Shown piece after piece: positions 11,761 to 24,004 of a stretch of 64,000 nt of DNA (within the stretch, counting starts at the first letter, position 1; each line of letters starts with the position of its first letter). Source of the DNA: Cannabis sativa (lineage: Eukaryota > Streptophyta > Magnoliopsida > Rosales > Cannabaceae). The notes beneath the pieces were generated by a model that saw only the letters and a program-made list of their open reading frames with translations, was not told where the DNA came from and did not search any database. The DNA lies in contig NC_083602.1 of the NCBI RefSeq assembly GCF_029168945.1, positions 1,674,001 through 1,738,000 of the forward strand. The letters are read 5' to 3'. The position numbers were made by a program, and so were the translations under genes.

Positions 11761-12332
11761 CAAAAAAAAAAACATTTGTCATATTTACTCCTTCCACACT
11801 ATTACTCCACAAACCAAAATTCTAAACACTACAACTTCATATAATAAAATTTAATTTTTTAAGAGTAATTAATAAATGTTAAAATAAAAAAGAAAAAAAA
11901 ATATATCATCTATTCTAATAATGGAGGCTCTATATACTTAGTAGAAAAATGCTAAATAAAGTGTGTAATATTTTTTTGAGGTGTAATATTGTTATTGATA
12001 TAATTTATTATCGAGTCTCATTTATTTTATTTTAATAAATATTATAAAAAATTACTAACTAATTATAAAAAAAACTGATAACTATTTAACTTTTTTAATA
12101 GATAGAAGTTACAACATAAGTAGACCGAACATACTTGCTATATATAATACTTCTTTTTTCCTGTCTCAAGTTAACTAATTAACTTTTTAAAGAGAGAAGT
12201 TACAACATAAGTAGACCTAAACGGGGTATACTTGTTATTATTTTTTTTACCATGTCACAAGCTAACTTATTAATTTTTTAAACAAACAAAAGTTACAATC
12301 TTTTATCGACATTTTTTCTCTCGTCTCATACT

Positions 12333-12460
12333 CAAGGCCGGTCTTAGGCTAAGGCGAGCTAGGCCCGCGCTTAAGGCCCACCCATCTTAAGAGCCAAAAA
12401 AAATATTTTTTAATAATTTTTAAAAATACTATTTATTTTTATAATAAGGACCTCTTTTTT
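12333..12460. mobile_element. hAT-like element, family copy 4, right end missing
   Basis: Begins CAAGGCCGGTCTTAGGC followed by 'aaggcgagctaggcccgcg', the complement of the GC-rich ends of copies 1-3. No matching second terminus or target duplication is visible, so the right limit is approximate. Confidence 0.5.
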
Positions 12461-12970
12461 TTTCTTAAAATTCATTTCAACTTGCCTGCTTATACTGCGA
12501 AACATGTGACACTTTCATATGGTACATTTTTTTCTTCTTTTTACAACAACTTCCACTTTTTCATTTAAAAATAATAAAATAAAATAAGGTTGAAAAAAGT
12601 GGAGGCCAAATTGCATTAGAAAAAGATTATTGAAGGTGCAAAGCAAGTGAGAGTTACATGTAATATTGACTTTGAATTTATTCACAATTAGATGGCCTCA
12701 AATTAGAGTTTAGAATCTTTTATGTACGAATACATACAAAATAGTAGTATCATTAGTCTCATTTTGACCAAAGTTAATCCTAACTTAATATTTAATAATT
12801 AGAAACTCTAAGCTGCATTTTAAAAATGAGCATATCAATACATTTATTTAATATTTTTTTACACTAAATACAATATTTATTTAATTATCAAAACTTTATT
12901 ACAAACTTAATGCATTGATACACTTTTATTTTTTATTTCGTAAATGCATTCAAAATTGTCAAAAAAAATA
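12461..12970. other. Intergenic, nothing recognised
   Basis: AT-rich sequence without coding or repeat-end signals. Confidence 0.4.
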
Positions 12971-13347
12971 TAAGGTATTTTTACAATATACCCCACTTAA
13001 AGGAATGAACAGGTGACTATTTCGGCATCTAAAAAAATTTCTTAGTCTAATTTTTTTCATAATCGTGTGCGTTATAGCTATTTAAAATATTTAACAAATT
13101 TTTTAAAAAATTAAGAATAATTTACAATATATAATTCAAACTTGAAATCATTTATTTCACACACGCATAAAATAAAAAACTCACACGTGCAACAGACTCT
13201 TTGAACCATATTTTCAGCGTGTTAAATTTTTCTAAATTTTTCAAAATTTTACAGAATATCTTAAATCACTACAATCATAAAATAATCGAACTAATTTTTT
13301 TTTTTTTAAATACCAAAACAAATAAGGGTGTATGGGAGAAATTCTTC
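12971..13347. mobile_element. MITE family B, copy 1
   Basis: Inverted ends of the type 'ggtatttttacaatataccc' and 'gggtgtatgggagaaattc'. The interior 'ttttcagcgtgttaaa' and 'caaaattttacagaatatc' is shared with copies at 37447-37830 (TTL intron) and 44281-44690. Confidence 0.65.
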
Positions 13348-13371
13348 AATAATATATAAGAGTAATTTACG

Positions 13372-13888
13372 GCATAAATACTTAAATTTAACTCTTAATT
13401 ACAAATAAATACTTATAATTTTTGGCAGTAATAATACCTAAGTTATAATTTTGAAACTTTTGTAAATACCTGCTAAGTGTTAAATAAATTATTACGTGGC
13501 AATGTCTGATTAGTCTAGGTCATTAATTTTTTATTTTTTTTAAAAAAATAGTTTAAATATATCAATAAAAAAATAACACGTGAATAATGACTTAACATTT
13601 AACAGGTACCTACATACTTCTAAAAAAAGCATTACTATTAGGCACCAGTGGTGACTAGCACCTTCTCGACATGTGACATTGCGATTGATTAGCGATACTC
13701 CTTAAAAGTTATTATATTAAATTATATGAGACCTAATACTTAGTTGAACCAATAGCATACTAACAAGTAGGAGGGTGCTAGGCACCACTAATGCCCTTTA
13801 ACATTTCTCTTCTAAAAATATAACTTAAGTACTTATATATTTATTTGCAAAAAGAAATTAAATTATGTATTTATACTTTAAATTAAGG
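13372..13888. mobile_element. MITE family C, copy 1, split by a smaller MITE
   Basis: Starts 'gcataaatacttaaatttaac' and ends with the complementary 'ttaaattatgtatttatac'. A second copy lies at 56034-56348. Comparing the two shows a foreign 182-bp block at 13627-13808 in this copy. The conserved internal segment includes 'ttacgtggcaatgtctgatt'. Confidence 0.65.
13627..13808. mobile_element. Small MITE nested in MITE family C, with 9-10-bp target duplication
   Basis: Inverted ends contain 'GGTGACTAGCACC' and its diverged complement 'gggtgctaggcacc'. The same decamer CTTCTAAAAA flanks it at 13617-13626 and 13809-13818. Related end sequence may occur in the URB2 intron at about 58797-58860. Confidence 0.65.
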
Positions 13889-14133
13889 GGAATTACCTTA
13901 AATACTATTTTTTTAACATTTTTTTTTTAAATTTACGGTTTGGGTTTCTAGAGTAGTTGCAGCACTAGTTATAATTTAGGTAGTTGCAATAGGAGTTTCT
14001 GTGTAGAATTCCGTGAAAATAAAAAAAAAATAAAAAACTATTTTGAAGTATAAAAATAAAAAAACCCCTTAAATTAATAATAATAGTAATTAAAAACGTT
14101 TCCCTTCATAACTAATAATTTATTACAAAATAT

Positions 14134-14143
14134 CTATAAATAT
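14134..14143 (+). promoter_or_regulatory. Probable TATA box of the ABCG gene
   Basis: TATAAATATA lies about 180 bp upstream of the ATG at 14316, in the gene-proximal sequence after the last transposon. It predicts a short 5' leader of about 150 bases. The surrounding region is AT-rich, so chance matches are possible. Confidence 0.5.
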
Positions 14144-14315
14144 ATATATAGTATTTGAAAAACAGTTAGCTCTGACACAAAGTCCTTTTGTTTATTACAA
14201 ACAAATCTTCATTCACATCTCAACACACAAAAATCTTTCTTCAGAATGAAACGGAGTTCATAACAATAACAAGAAGAAGATTCTTAACAATTTATTTGTA
14301 CTGAGTTTGATCATC

Positions 14316-17300
14316 ATGGCGGACGATTTGACTCGGCAGAACAGTAGTAACCGGAGTATTAGTAACAGTTTCCGGTCAAATACTGTCAAGGAAATGTGGA
14401 ACGCGCCGGACGCGTTTCAGCGGAGTTCGAGGCGAGAGGAGGAGGAGGAGGAGTTGCGGTGGGCCGCCATAGAGCGGTTACCGACTTATGATAGGATGAG
14501 GAGAGGGATGTTGACTCAGGTGATGAGTAATGGGAAGATGGTGGTTGAAGAGGTTGATGTTACTAAGCTTGGTAGTCAAGATAAGAAGTTGTTGATGGAG
14601 AGTATTTTGAAGGTTGTTGAGGATGATAATGAAAAGTTTTTGGAGAGACTTAGAGCTAGAAATGACAGGTAATTGATTTTGTATGTTTGTTTGGTTGATG
14701 AGAAAATGATAGAAAATTTAAAAATAGGAAGTTGGTTTTCTTTTTGTGTGTTGGATAAGTGTTTGTGTTAATGTGTTAGTTAATTGTGAATCCCAGATCT
14801 TCAAAATTCATAATTTGATGTATTTATTTGTAGAGACTCAGGGCTGGAAATGATAATTGATTGTGTTTTGACTGTTTTGTTTTGTTTGGTTTATGAGAAA
14901 ATGAAAGAAAATTTATTGAAAAGGGAAAGTTGTTTTTTTGTGTTTAATAAGTGTTTGTGGTAATGTTAGTTATGTAAAATATGATTAATTGTGAATCCCA
15001 GATCTTCAAAATTCATAACTTCATGTATTTATTTGTAGAGACTCAGGGCTGGAAATGATAATTGATTGTGTTTTTGACTGTTTTGTTTTGTTTGGTTTAT
15101 GAGAAAATAAAAGAAAATTTATTAAAAAAGGAAAGTTGTTTTTTTTTTTTTTGTGTTGAATAAGAAAATATGATTAATTATGAATTCCAGATATTCAAAA
15201 TTCATAACTTGATGTATAAAAAGGGTTGGGATTGAAGTGACAGGTAATGATTCATTGATTATGTTGTGACTGTTTGTTTTGTTTGGTTTATGAGAAAATG
15301 AAAGAAAATTACTGAAATAAGGGAAGTAGTTGTGTGTTTTTTTTTTGGGTAAGTGTTTGTGTTAATGTTTGTTTTACAAAATATGATTAATTGTAAATCC
15401 CAGATCTTCAAATTTCATAATTTGGTGCAGGGTTGGGATTGAAATTCCTAAGGTTGAAGTTAGATTTGAGAATTTATCAATTGAAGGAGATGCCTATGTA
15501 GGAACTAGAGCTCTTCCAACTCTGTTGAATTCAAGTCTTAACATGATTGAGGTGAGTTTCATATAATTCAGCTCATACCAATTACTCTTTTTTTTTCTCA
15601 CTTCTCTAAACTATAAATCTTATTTGAATAGGGAATCATTGGAATGATTGGACTCACTCCATCAAAGAAAAGAGTGGTTAAGATACTCCAAGATGTGAGT
15701 GGTATAGCAAAGCCTTCAAGGTATGTTATGTTCACAACTAACTTTTACTAATTTTTCTTCTTAATCCCTTCAAATGCTATATATAGAGCTCAAATTGATT
15801 TATTTACAGGTTGACTTTACTTCTTGGTCCACCTGGATCTGGAAAAACAACACTGCTAAAAGCACTTGCTGCAAAACTTGATTATGATTTAAGGGTTTGT
15901 GTTCTTCTCTTAATATATATTAGTCTGATATGTATTTAAAGGTTCACAAGTTTGGTAACTTAAGGTTTGACTTTGACCAACAAACAGGTAACTGGAAAAG
16001 TGACTTACTGTGGCCATGAATTTAAAGAGTTTGTACCTCAGAGAACCTCTTCTTATATTAGTCAACATGATCTTCACTATGGTGAGATGACAGTCCGCGA
16101 AACATTAGACTTTTCGGGGCGGTGTTTGGGAGTTGGAACAAGATATGACTTGTTGGTAGAGTTGTCTAGACGGGAGAAAGCAGCTGGAATTAAACCAGAT
16201 GCTGAGATTGATGCCTTTATGAAAGCCACAGCTATGGAAGGTCAAGAAACCAGCTTGATCACTGATTATGTTCTAAAGGTTTGTTCTTCTCCATTTTAAG
16301 ATTGTTTGTTGTACCTTTTCTTCTCTTGATGTTTGCAAGTCTAACATGGTTCATTTTTTGTTTTTATCAGATTCTTGGACTTGATATCTGTGCAGATATT
16401 ATGGTTGGGGATGAAATGAGAAGGGGTATCTCTGGTGGACAAAAGAAGCGTGTAACTACCGGTATGTAGGGGCTGTCCACGGATTAGTTTGGTCTGAATT
16501 TTCATTTTCTTTCGAACTAAACTAGTATTATGGTTTTTGAAAAATTCAAAACCAAAACAAACCAATTAAATGCTCAAACAAAACCAATATATAGCAATAA
16601 ATAAAAATAGTCTAAAAAATAATATTAAGTCAATATCAATATTCTCCAGAAGATTGTTCCCGAATATCTTTATTTCATTAAAAAATTATGTAAATATAAA
16701 AAATTAAGTAGTTTGGTCTGGTTTGAACCGCTGATGAAAATTCTAAAATGTGATCGAACCGGAGAATTATAAGCAGTCCGGATTAAAGAAACTATTAACA
16801 CCGGATTCATTTGTTCCAAGTCTCGAATGTTTTAGTTTGGATTGGTTGGGGTTTAGAACCACGGATTGTAGATTGTATGAACAGCCCCTGTATGTGGCTG
16901 CTTTACATTATATAAACTTGGCCAATGAATTTTTCATGCTTGAACTATGCAATCTGTTCTGATTGGAATTACCTTTGATTGATATACTGCAGGTGAAATG
17001 TTGGTTGGACCAGCGAAAGCATATTTTATGGATGAAATATCAACAGGGTTGGACAGTTCCACAACCTTTCAGATTGTCAAGTTCATGAGGCAAATGGTTC
17101 ATATCATGGATGTGACAATGGTCATCTCTCTTCTGCAACCTGCACCTGAGACATATGACTTGTTTGATGACATTATCCTTCTTTCTGAGGGTCAGATTGT
17201 CTACCAAGGCCCTCGCAATAATGTTCTCGAATTCTTTGAGCATATGGGGTTCAAATGCCCTGATAGAAAAGGAGTTGCTGACTTTCTTCAAGAAGTTACT

Positions 17301-20300
17301 TCCAAAAAAGACCAAGAACAGTACTGGTTTAGAAGAAACCAACCTTACAGATACATTTCTGTGACCGATTTCGTGAGTGGCTTCACCTCTTTTCATGTTG
17401 GTCAAAGTCTTTCTGAAGATCAAAGAATTCCATATGATAAAAACAAAGCTCATCCTGCTGCACTTGTGAAAGAAAAATATGGTATCTCCAATAAGGAACT
17501 CTTCAAGGCAGGGTTTGCAAGGGAATGGATGTTGATGAAGCGAAACTCTTTTATCTATATTTTCAAGACTACTCAGATTACTATCATGGCTATAATTGCT
17601 TTGACTGTGTTCTTAAGAACAGAAATGAAAACTGGCAGTGTAGAAGATGGAGCAAAGTTTTGGGGAGCACTCTTTTTCAGTCTTATTAATGTCATGTTTA
17701 ATGGGATGGCTGAGCTTGCCATGACAGTTTTTCGGCTTCCTGTGTTCTATAAACAAAGGGATTCATTGTTTTACCCTGCTTGGGCATTTGCATTGCCAAT
17801 TTGGGTACTGAGGATTCCCATTTCATTTTTGGAATCAGGCATTTGGATCATTCTTACATACTACACCATTGGTTTTGCACCTTCTGCTGCAAGGTAAGTG
17901 TGAAAAATCTCAACATAATTCTTATTTAGCTCACAATTCATTTTGATGACTTTTGTTTTTCAATATTTACAGGTTCTTTAAACAATTCTTGGCCTTCTTC
18001 GGTGTCCATCAGATGGCACTTTCCTTGTTTCGTTTCATTGCAGCCCTCGGAAGAACTGATGTTGTTGCCAACACAATTGGATCTTTTACCTTGCTATTGG
18101 TGTTCGTCCTTGGTGGCTACATTGTTGCCAAAGGTTAGAATTTTCTTACCATTATGAAAATTTCATCATTGAAATACCATTGGTTCTTAGCTATTAAAGA
18201 TATCTTGTTATGGAAATGTTAGAATTTGGTAAAGTGCATGGAGCTCCATTTCAAAACCAATTAACAATGAGAGAAATAACTAATAGATCTTAAATATTCT
18301 ATTACCTTTTCACACATTAGCAATGTGGAGCTCTTTAACATTCCCTCTCAAGATGGTAGCTATTTTTTGCTCACCATCTTGGACAACTTGATCACAAACA
18401 ACTTTTTTTTTTTGGCTCACTATCCCCGATCACAAGTGATTCTTTTGGTTCTACTTTTTGGATCGGTTTTTGGAAGCTCTCATTTTGGCTCTATTATTAT
18501 TATTTTTTGGCTAGAATAGTCATTAGAGATTTTTGTTTTTGCTACTCTCTAACAAGAACCATTTTTTTCTTGGTAATGCAGATGACATTAAGCCTTGGAT
18601 GATTTGGGGGTACTATGTTTCTCCTATGATGTATGGACAAAATGCAATTGCCATTAATGAATTTCTTGACAAAAGATGGAGTGCAGTAAGTTCACATTGA
18701 ACAAATTACCTATGATTTTTCCTCCATACAAACTACTTCACCATTTAACATAACTGGTTTTTCTTCTCTTTCACAGCCTATTGGAAACTCCACAGTTGGG
18801 AAAGTTCTTCTAGATCAAAGAGGTCTGTTTAAGGATGAATATTGGTATTGGATTTGCATCGGAGCACTATTCGCGTTTTCTTTTCTTTTCAATGGACTCT
18901 TTATTGCAGCATTGACCTATTTGAGCCGTAAGTAGATAATCAGTTTTTCATGATTTCCAAATACTTATCTCAAATGATTCCTCTTTTCACATATTTCTTT
19001 TGATATACATTCAGCTTTTGGTGATACTAAAACTCTGATTACCGATGATGACTCCAAAAACAAAACAAAGACACAATTGGCATCCAGTTCTGAAGGTAAG
19101 CAAACTAAATTCCCAAATGATTTTGTATTGAAAAGCTCTTCTGCTATCAAATTATTCTTGGTATCTGACTTTTAATGAAAAATTATAGGTGTGGATATGC
19201 AAGAAAGGAACAATCATGGCACTGAAAATGCTAGAAACAGTCAAGTCAGTCGAGGAATGGTTTTACCTTTCCAACCATTATCGCTTGCTTTCAACCATGT
19301 GAACTATTCCGTGGACATGCCTGCAGTAAGCCAATTTTCCTGAGAAAATTGATCATAAACACTTGATGCATCTTTCTTAATGTAAAGAAACATTTTTGTC
19401 TTTCATCAGGAAATGAAGACACAAGGAGTTGAAGAAACTCGTTTGCAATTGCTAAGAGATGTTAGTGGAGCTTTTCGGCCTGGTGTTTTGACAGCATTAG
19501 TCGGTGTTAGTGGTGCTGGTAAGACTACCTTGATGGATGTCTTGGCTGGAAGAAAAACTGGTGGATATATCGAAGGAAGCATAAACATTTCTGGTTACGC
19601 GAAGAACCAAGCTACATTTGCTCGAGTTAGCGGTTACTGTGAACAAAATGACATCCACTCACCATATGTTACTGTCTATGAGTCTCTCTTGTACTCAGCC
19701 TGGCTTCGTCTGTCTTCTGATATCAACACAGAAAAACGAAAGGCATGTCACTTTATCTTCAACCATTGTTAACATTAAAAACACTAATGATGTGGATCAT
19801 GAAAGTGACTCAAGTTTTTTGTTTCTTACAGATGTTTGTTGAAGAAGTAATGGATTTGGTTGAAATCCAACCATTGAGGAATGCCTTAGTAGGACTTCCA
19901 GGAGTAGATGGACTCTCAACCGAGCAGAGAAAGAGGCTCACTATTGCTGTAGAGTTAGTTGCCAATCCCTCCATTATCTTCATGGACGAGCCCACTTCGG
20001 GTCTTGATGCTAGAGCAGCTGCCATTGTTATGCGTACTGTGAGGAACACTGTGGACACAGGAAGAACTGTTGTATGCACAATTCACCAACCGAGCATAGA
20101 CATCTTTGAAGCTTTCGATGAGGTATAATTCGAATTCTAATTGCTTCAATCTCTCATATTTCGTTATGATTGTGATGAGTCAAATTTGACATTGCTTTAT
20201 TTTGCAGCTTTTCTTGATGAAAAGAGGAGGACAAGTTATTTATGCTGGAGAACTCGGTCGCCATTCGCATAAACTTGTTGAATATTTTGAGGTTTGTTAA

Positions 20301-22448
20301 TAGTCCACCACTTAAATAAATGCCTAAACAATTAGTATGACTCTAAATCAAATAATGGAAATCTTGCAGGCTATTCCAGGCATTCCTAAGATCAAAGAGG
20401 GTTACAATCCTGCTACCTGGATGTTAGATGTCACCTCCAACGCGACTGAGACTCAGCTTAATGTTGACTTTGCAGAACTTTATGCAAACTCTACCCTCTA
20501 TAAGTAAGTACCATGCAACTTTTATCATTTTTATGTCCACTTGTATCATCCTCTTTGATGTTTGTACTGATAATATCACCATTGTTTTGTGAATTACAGA
20601 AGAAACCAAGAACTCATCAAAGAGCTAAGCACCCCACAACCGGGCACAAAGGACCTCTATTTCCCCACCCAATACTCTACCAACTTTTTCACTCAATGCA
20701 AGGCTTGTTTCTGGAAACAACACTGGTCATACTGGAGAAACTCCAAATTCAATGCCATAAGATTCTTCATGACAGTTATGATTGGTGCCTTATTTGGAAT
20801 CATCTTCTGGGGCAAAGGAACCAAGTTGTAAGTTCAACAAAATTTATGTTTCTATTTTCAAATAATTGGCCACATGCTAACCTTATACTACTACAAACTA
20901 TATATTGTTTCTTAACAGAAAAACCCAGAAGGACTTGATCAATCTTTTGGGAGCTACTTATTCTGCAATTCTTTTCCTTGGAGCAAGTAATGCCTCTGCT
21001 GTACAACCTGTGGTTGCGGTTGAGAGAACAGTCTTCTACCGTGAAAGGGCAGCCGGGATGTACTCAGAGTTGCCATATGCATTTGCTCAGGTGAGACACT
21101 TGACATTTATAAACATATTTATCTACAAAAATCTTAATTCACTTCCTTCTTGTATATCTGATCTTGATTCCTATAAAATCTGTGGTGCAGGTGGCTATTG
21201 AAACAATATATGTTCTAATTCAGACCTTCATATACAGCATGATTCTGTACTCCATGATTGGTTATGAATGGACATTTGTGAAATTTTTCTACTTCTACTA
21301 CTTCATGTTCATGTGCTTTGCCTACTTCTCTATGTATGGTATGATGGTTATCGCCTTAACCCCCGGCCATCAAATTGCTGCAATTGTTATGGCTTTCTTC
21401 CTCAGCTTCTGGAATTTGTTCTCTGGTTTCATGATTCCCAGACCGGTATGTGATCTAAACCCAAGTTTCTCTTCATCTTACCAACATTTAAGTCGCGTTT
21501 GGTTAGTGGTATAAAATGAAATAGAATGGAAAGAAATCGATTTTCACTATACTCCTTTGTTTGGTCCATTCCTATTCCTATTTCCGTTCTAATTTTTAAG
21601 TGGCGTTTGGTTGGAAGGAATGGAAACATAAGAATAGAAATGAGAATGAGAATAGGAATAGAAATAGAATGAGAATAGAAATGAGAATGAGAATAGGAAT
21701 AGAAATAGAATGAGAATAGAAATGAGAATGAGAATATGAATAGAAATAGAATGGAATAAAATTTAAAATTCATTAAAAGTTAAAAAAAAAAAAAATTATT
21801 AAATTTTTTCTCAATACATTAGAAAGGTCTTTCAAACAATTTCAAAATAGAATAGTCATTCCACCAAAATGGTGGAAAGGGCATTCTATTGGAATGTCAT
21901 TCCAATATTTTCAAATGCAACCAAACAAAATAATGGAATGAAAATTGTTTCCTTTCTATTCCATTCTTTTTCATTACTTCCAACCAAACGCCACCTTATT
22001 CTTGTGTTTTCATTCCTCCCAACATAACGTAACCTTATTCTTAAATGACATGAAAACCATTCAACTAACATTACAACTTCTTTTCTCCACAATTAAAAAA
22101 ACATTGGTACTGAGTTTTCTTATGAACAATTCTCTTTAGTGGCTGCATTTACTAAGAACTCATTTGCAATCATTGCAGCTCATCCCTATATGGTGGAGAT
22201 GGTACTACTGGGGCTCTCCGGTTGCCTGGACAATCTATGGCATTTTCACATCCCAAGTCGGCGATGTCACCACCAATGTTGAACTTTCCGGTGGAAAAGT
22301 AATGAGAGTGAATGATTTTCTCAAGGATAACTTAGGATTTGACCATGACTTTCTCATCCCGGTGATGGTTGCTCATGTCGGTTGGGTTCTTCTCTTCTTC
22401 TTCGTCTTCGCCTATGGTATTAAGTTCCTTAACTTCCAAAGAAGATAG
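14316..22448 (+). CDS. Full-size ABCG (pleiotropic drug resistance type) transporter, ABCG34/39-like
   Basis: ATP-driven plasma-membrane exporter; plant PDR proteins move terpenoids, phenylpropanoids, hormones or defence compounds, and the substrate here is not predictable. Exons: 14316-14668, 15431-15551, 15632-15720, 15810-15894, 15988-16278, 16371-16461, 16993-17893, 17973-18133, 18582-18685, 18777-18927, 19015-19095, 19189-19325, 19410-19742, 19832-20122, 20208-20291, 20370-20503, 20600-20827, 20919-21090, 21191-21445, 22179-22448. The protein has 1443 residues in NBD-TMD-NBD-TMD order. Visible motifs: Walker [10 protein letters not shown] (194-202), signature ISGGQ (333-337), Walker B ending MDE (356-358); second half GVSGAGKTT (887-895), degenerate signature LSTEQ (994-998), DEPTSGLD (about 1018-1025). 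Degenerate second signatures are normal in this family. The start is the ATG in atcATGGcg giving MADDLTRQ. All junctions keep phase; intron 13 uses a GC donor. Intron 6 and intron 19 carry transposons. Confidence 0.93.
14669..15430 (+). repeat. ABCG intron 1: about four tandem copies of a 170-210-bp unit with decayed splice junctions
   Basis: Units share 'ttggtttatgagaaaatgaa', 'gattaattgtgaatcccaga' and 'tcttcaaaattcataa', starting near 14669, 14855, 15060 and 15241. At three unit boundaries there are decayed copies of the exon junction ('gggctggaaatgataattga' twice, 'gttgggattgaagtgacagg' once). These resemble the exon 2 start fused to the exon 1 end plus donor. Only the last unit ends in the real acceptor at 15429-15430. 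Confidence 0.75.
16468..16889. mobile_element. DNA transposon in ABCG intron 6 whose target duplication copies the splice donor
   Basis: Inverted ends AGGGGCTGTCCACGG and its diverged complement (ending TGAACAGCCCCT). GTATGT flanks both sides (16462-16467 and 16890-16895). The left copy is the intron 6 donor. The interior has 'gtttggtctggtttgaaccg' phrases typical of plant hAT-type MITEs, but the repeat of only 6 bp leaves the superfamily open. Confidence 0.7.
21599..21995. mobile_element. Tourist/Harbinger-like MITE in ABCG intron 19 with an internal minisatellite
   Basis: Ends AGTGGCGTTTGGTTGGAAG and the complement of GGTGGCGTTTGGTTGGAAG, flanked by TTA (21596-21598 and 21996-21998), as in PIF/Harbinger insertions. 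Positions about 21630-21755 hold a tandem array of 'gaatgagaatagaaatgaga'-like units. Outside it, 'taagtcgcgtttggttagtg' at 21490 hints at an older relative. Truncated copies occur at 6730-6919 and 43157-43300. Confidence 0.7.
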
Positions 22449-23094
22449 TCAAATTTCATGATTTCAAATTACATACAAATCACATTGATTTTTACATATT
22501 CTTTATTTGTAAGTAGGCTTTTCATTTGGTTTGGGGTAATGTTAATGTTATTTTTCTTTTTAAAGTTAAAAAGTTTTGTCATGTAATTATAATTATGTAA
22601 TCACACAAAGAAAAGCTTTGTATATTGTTTGAATACTATAGATGAAAACAAAACCCATTCTTCCATTTAAACATATCTTCTGTATAATTTGATCATCTTC
22701 TTGTATATGAATTTAGGATCATTCATTTAGTGGCCAATTTAATACATGAATTTGACAACCAATAACTAAATAAATCAAAAGAAGTTTCTTAATTAGTTTG
22801 GGACATCTTAACTTTAGAAATACTTTGTTTCCAAGCTCAAACAAGTCAAAACCAAATCACTCTCTATCTCTTAAGAACAATAGTAAATTCAGGGAGAATT
22901 CAAACAAGAGACATTCAACCTTTAAATATAAGTAAATTATGTCAACAAGACAGTTTGGATAAGTTAAGAAATCCAGACGAAATAAACGTTTTTCGGTTTT
23001 TTTAAAGGAGTTTAGGCAATTTTTGAGTTAACATGGCTAACCTATTTATTAAACGGGTTAGTTTCAGAATTATTTTTAGGTTGACACGCTTAAT
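22449..23094. other. 3' flank of the ABCG gene, nothing further recognised
   Basis: Contains the expected AT-rich 3' untranslated region. No second gene seen. Confidence 0.5.
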
Positions 23095-23275
23095 TCGAAG
23101 ATAAGCTCTCTTTGATTATTGTCTTCGATATGTTAACAAGGTAGATCATAGTGTTGCTATAACTGCTTGTTCTTTTCCAAATCGTTGATTCAATGGGAGT
23201 GATGTTAAAAGTTTTCTTTTATTATTGTTGCAACAATATTTCTTAATAAAGTTCGATCAATTTTCACAAAAAAAA
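23095..23275 (+). pseudogene. Possible LINE 3' end (RNase H tail) with poly-A
   Basis: One frame reads RYVNKVDHSVAITACSF, resembling the C-terminal end of plant LINE RNase H domains. It is followed by a short tail 'ttaataaagttcgatcaatt' and an A-run at 23268-23277. The near-identical tail wording 'cttaataaagttttgaattt' follows the clearer fragment at 28141-28278. Too short to be sure alone. Confidence 0.4.
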
Positions 23276-23639
23276 AAGTAAACACTTTTATGTTCATTAT
23301 ACTTTTTACACATGTAAATAAATGGGATACACATCGTCAGTCCGTTTATAAACAAGTCAATTTTGGATTTTAATGTTTAATAAATCTCGACAAAACATGA
23401 ATACGGTCTATAAAAATGAATTAACATCCTTAAATTAGACACTTTTTAATAAACAAATAGGTTCATTATTACTTATAAATTGATTAATGATACTAGGTAC
23501 ATCTAGGCGGAGCAGGATAAAAAATTAGAGGAGGCCAAACTATATTATAAATTTAGATGATAAATATTTTAGAAATACTTTATTAAATGAGATATTCGCG
23601 GTAAAATTTTCTTAGCATTTACATTTATTACACATATGA

Positions 23640-23784
23640 TGCTAATAAAACAAACAGCCGCCGCCTCACCACACAGAGCGTTAGAGTAATCCAGTTTTGC
23701 TGAAGTCACCCAAATCACCTCACTAAGGTGATTCATGGCAACTACTGCAATGCACATGTGATCTGATCCTACTTGTATGTACAA
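23640..23784 (-). pseudogene. LINE RNase H (RVT_3) fragment
   Basis: Minus-strand reading contains NHLSEVIWVTSAKLDYSNAL followed by CGEAAAVCF, the first half of a plant LINE RNase H-like domain. The fragment at 47741-48113 has the parallel phrase FSNALCREAAACC. No catalytic context or reverse transcriptase remains, so it is a relic. Confidence 0.6.
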
Positions 23785-24004
23785 GAATATGAGAATATAA
23801 ATTTGAAAATAATTATACTAAATCATATGCATTAAGCATGTGGGAATCCTTAAAAAATTATTAAGTATTTATTTCACAAGTATATATATCAAACGGAACG
23901 TTAATGTTATGGTACAATTAAGCACACTCTTAAAATAGGCCGTGAGCTTTATTTATTGAAAGAAATCTCTCTACCTTTTGCGTGACAACATCTCTTTGAT
24001 CAAT

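Noticed and set aside
16281..16962. Short frames in ABCG intron 5/6 region as separate genes
   Set aside because: They are exon read-through into introns or lie within the intron 6 transposon.
17040..17453. 137-codon minus-strand frame
   Set aside because: It is the antisense of ABCG exon 7, which is fully explained by the transporter.
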